Shown: in pieces, positions 4,030 through 5,232 of the stretch
Layout of the letters: the number at the start of each line of letters is the position of its first letter
Numbering within the stretch: position 1 is the first letter of the stretch
Assembly: GCA_947463775.1 (NCBI GenBank)
Contig: CANHVD010000468.1
Coordinates: 1 to 5,232, forward strand
Source of the DNA: Planctomycetaceae bacterium
GTDB lineage: Bacteria > Planctomycetota > Planctomycetia > Planctomycetales > Planctomycetaceae
DNA: 5,232 nt
Reading direction: 5' to 3'
Program-made: the position numbers and the translations under genes
The notes under the pieces: model-generated
The model's database searches: none
What the model saw: only the letters and a program-made list of their open reading frames with translations
What the model was told of the DNA's origin: nothing

Positions 4030-5232
4030 TTATCGATTGTCCTCTAGCTGACGGTATTTCTCCGAGTACTTATCAAACAACTGAGTATGCCGACTGCTAA
4101 GGTCCACTTTCCGGCCCTGAATCCACGCGGCCGTCACCTGCGATTCTGTTTCCAGAGGATCCCCGGTGCAAACAAACAGAGTCGCATCTTTCCCGTTCTC
4201 CAACGTGCCGACTCGGTCAACAATGCCCAGAATCTCTGCTGGATAAACCGTGACAGCTCGCATCGCATCATTGTAAGGAAGCCCATAGGCCGCAGCAGTC
4301 GCAGCCTGATACGGGAGGTTGCGAGTATTCCAGGATTCAGAACGTCCGGAGCCCGAAATACAGAACTTCACTCCAGCCTTTCGAAGTCGCTCCGGCAACG
4401 TGAAGGCCGCATCGTAGTCGTCGTGATCTCGGCGAGGATCCTTGTGGATCGCGTCAATGATCACCGGCACGTTGTATTGTTTCAGCAACTCCGCACACGC
4501 TTCGCTATCGTAGCCACCAAAGATGATGACTCGAACATTCTGTTCGACTCCAAAAGCCACTGCTGATTGAATCTGCGGAGCACGATCTGCGGCCACGATC
4601 AAGGGAATCTTACCGGTCACAACCGGCTGCATGGCTTCCAGTCGACTGTCAAAATCCTGAGTCATCGGGGATGCCGCGCGAGCTTTCCCGTATGTTCTCG
4701 ATTGCTCGAATAGAGTTCTCAAGGTCTTGAGTTCATCCGGACGACTTTCCTCCTTCTCGTCTTCTTTCGTAGACTTGGAAGAAGACGGCCGTGGGGCTCG
4801 CATCTGAGGCCAGTTGATCATCAGTCCCACGTCAGCCCGCAGCGTCATGTCTTCGTAAGTCCAGCCGTCCAGTTGCATCACCGAGGCTTTGCCGCTGACA
4901 AGTCCACCCGATGGTGCACTGACTGCGATCAAGACACCATTGGCCCGAGTCACCGGGATTAGCTCACTGTCCGGATTCACGGCCACATGAGCACTGACGT
5001 TGGGATTGATTGTGCCTGATTCTGCAAAGTCCAGCGTGGCTCGAGTTGACGAAATCTCTGTCAGCCCCAACTGCGAATGCGACTCAATCATGCTCGGGTA
5101 GACATGCTGCCCCTTGAGATCAATGATTTCCGCTCCGTCCGGTGGTTTGATCTCAGCGCCGATCGCGGTGATTTTCCCCTGATCAAAGACCAGCACACCT
5201 TTTTCGACCGGTGGCCCGGTGAGCGTATGCAC
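4030..5232 (-). CDS. Amidohydrolase-superfamily protein with altered metal ligands; N-terminus outside window
   Basis: The frame covers the last 400 residues and is open at the right edge. Its first codon here (GTG, 5230-5232) sits inside the conserved N-terminal strand pattern 'V-H-T-L-T-G-P-x-x-E-x-G-V-L-V-x-x-G-K-I-x-A-I-G', so it is internal and any signal peptide is missing. Landmarks by visible residue: the site that is normally D-x-H-x-H reads E50-S-H52-S-Q54; NPDSELIPVTRANGV at 86-100; GGLVSGKASVMQLDGWTYEDM at 109-129; a charged Lys/Glu linker at 149-168; RNLPYQAATAAAYGLP at 304-319; and the C-terminal composite beta-domain GTLENGKDATLFVCTGDPL at 342-360. The strand-8 Asp region reads ISGSGRSES (292-300), with no Asp where active amidohydrolases carry one. 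The fold is clear (imidazolonepropionase/dihydroorotase-like); the substrate is unknown and it may be inactive. A 6-bp inverted repeat (ACAATC 4023-4028 / GATTGT 4035-4040) spans the stop but is too weak to call a terminator. Confidence 0.88.
   Translation of the reverse strand: MHTLTGPPVEKGVLVFDQGKITAIGAEIKPPDGAEIIDLKGQHVYPSMIESHSQLGLTEISSTRATLDFAESGTINPNVSAHVAVNPDSELIPVTRANGVLIAVSAPSGGLVSGKASVMQLDGWTYEDMTLRADVGLMINWPQMRAPRPSSSKSTKEDEKEESRPDELKTLRTLFEQSRTYGKARAASPMTQDFDSRLEAMQPVVTGKIPLIVAADRAPQIQSAVAFGVEQNVRVIIFGGYDSEACAELLKQYNVPVIIDAIHKDPRRDHDDYDAAFTLPERLRKAGVKFCISGSGRSESWNTRNLPYQAATAAAYGLPYNDAMRAVTVYPAEILGIVDRVGTLENGKDATLFVCTGDPLETESQVTAAWIQGRKVDLSSRHTQLFDKYSEKYRQLEDNR

Noticed and set aside
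4023..4040. Inverted repeat ACAATC/GATTGT as terminator of the amidohydrolase gene
   Set aside because: It has only 6 weak pairs, overlaps the stop codon and has no T-tract.
4087..4566. Plus-strand 159-codon ORF
   Set aside because: It is antisense to the amidohydrolase gene, with Arg/Ser-rich shadow composition.
5230..5232. GTG at the right edge as the true start of the amidohydrolase
   Set aside because: It falls within a conserved N-terminal strand (VHTLTGP), so the gene must begin further upstream, outside the window.

Overview
The window looks like chromosomal DNA of a planctomycete (Planctomycetota). I infer this from several things together. There are two hypothetical proteins of types I associate with that phylum: a one-helix membrane protein and a Cys/His-rich lipoprotein. 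The genes are loosely packed, with long spacers. One spacer holds a GCAGCCTGCTGC-rich palindromic repeat of a kind I recall from these genomes, and another holds a short A/T-rich heptad repeat. No database search was possible, so the assignment rests on recognition by eye.

Layout. Positions 2-199 (+) are the last 65 codons of a polytopic membrane protein, probably of the TauE/SafE / DsbD-like group. Positions 200-467 are non-coding and contain a 140-bp nested palindrome (324-463) that ends 4 bp from the next stop codon. Positions 468-1472 (-) encode a 334-residue single-helix membrane protein of unknown function. A 34-codon ORF with a very strong ribosome binding site (1457-1561, -) overlaps its start in another frame. 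A clear Rho-independent terminator (1635-1664, -) closes the next gene, a Cys/His-rich lipoprotein (1692-2267, -). Positions 2268-2671 form the divergent regulatory gap. It holds a perfect AAGGAGGT on the minus strand (2493-2500) and a three-arm TTGACGC/GCGTCA motif (2544-2579). Positions 2672-3907 (+) encode a complete LeuA/NifV-family acyl-transfer synthase without the allosteric domain. Positions 3908-4029 separate two convergent genes and hold five tandem heptads. Positions 4030-5232 (-) are most of an amidohydrolase-fold protein whose usual metal ligands appear to be replaced; its N-terminus lies beyond the window.

The genes do not form one obvious pathway. Strands alternate and each gene seems to be its own transcription unit. 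No leucine-pathway neighbour accompanies the LeuA-like gene. I did not find a convincing new multi-gene system. The items most worth a second look are the amidohydrolase-like protein with lost metal ligands, the strong Shine-Dalgarno sequences that open out-of-frame ORFs ahead of both complete minus-strand genes, the concentric palindrome, and the Cys/His cluster of the lipoprotein.
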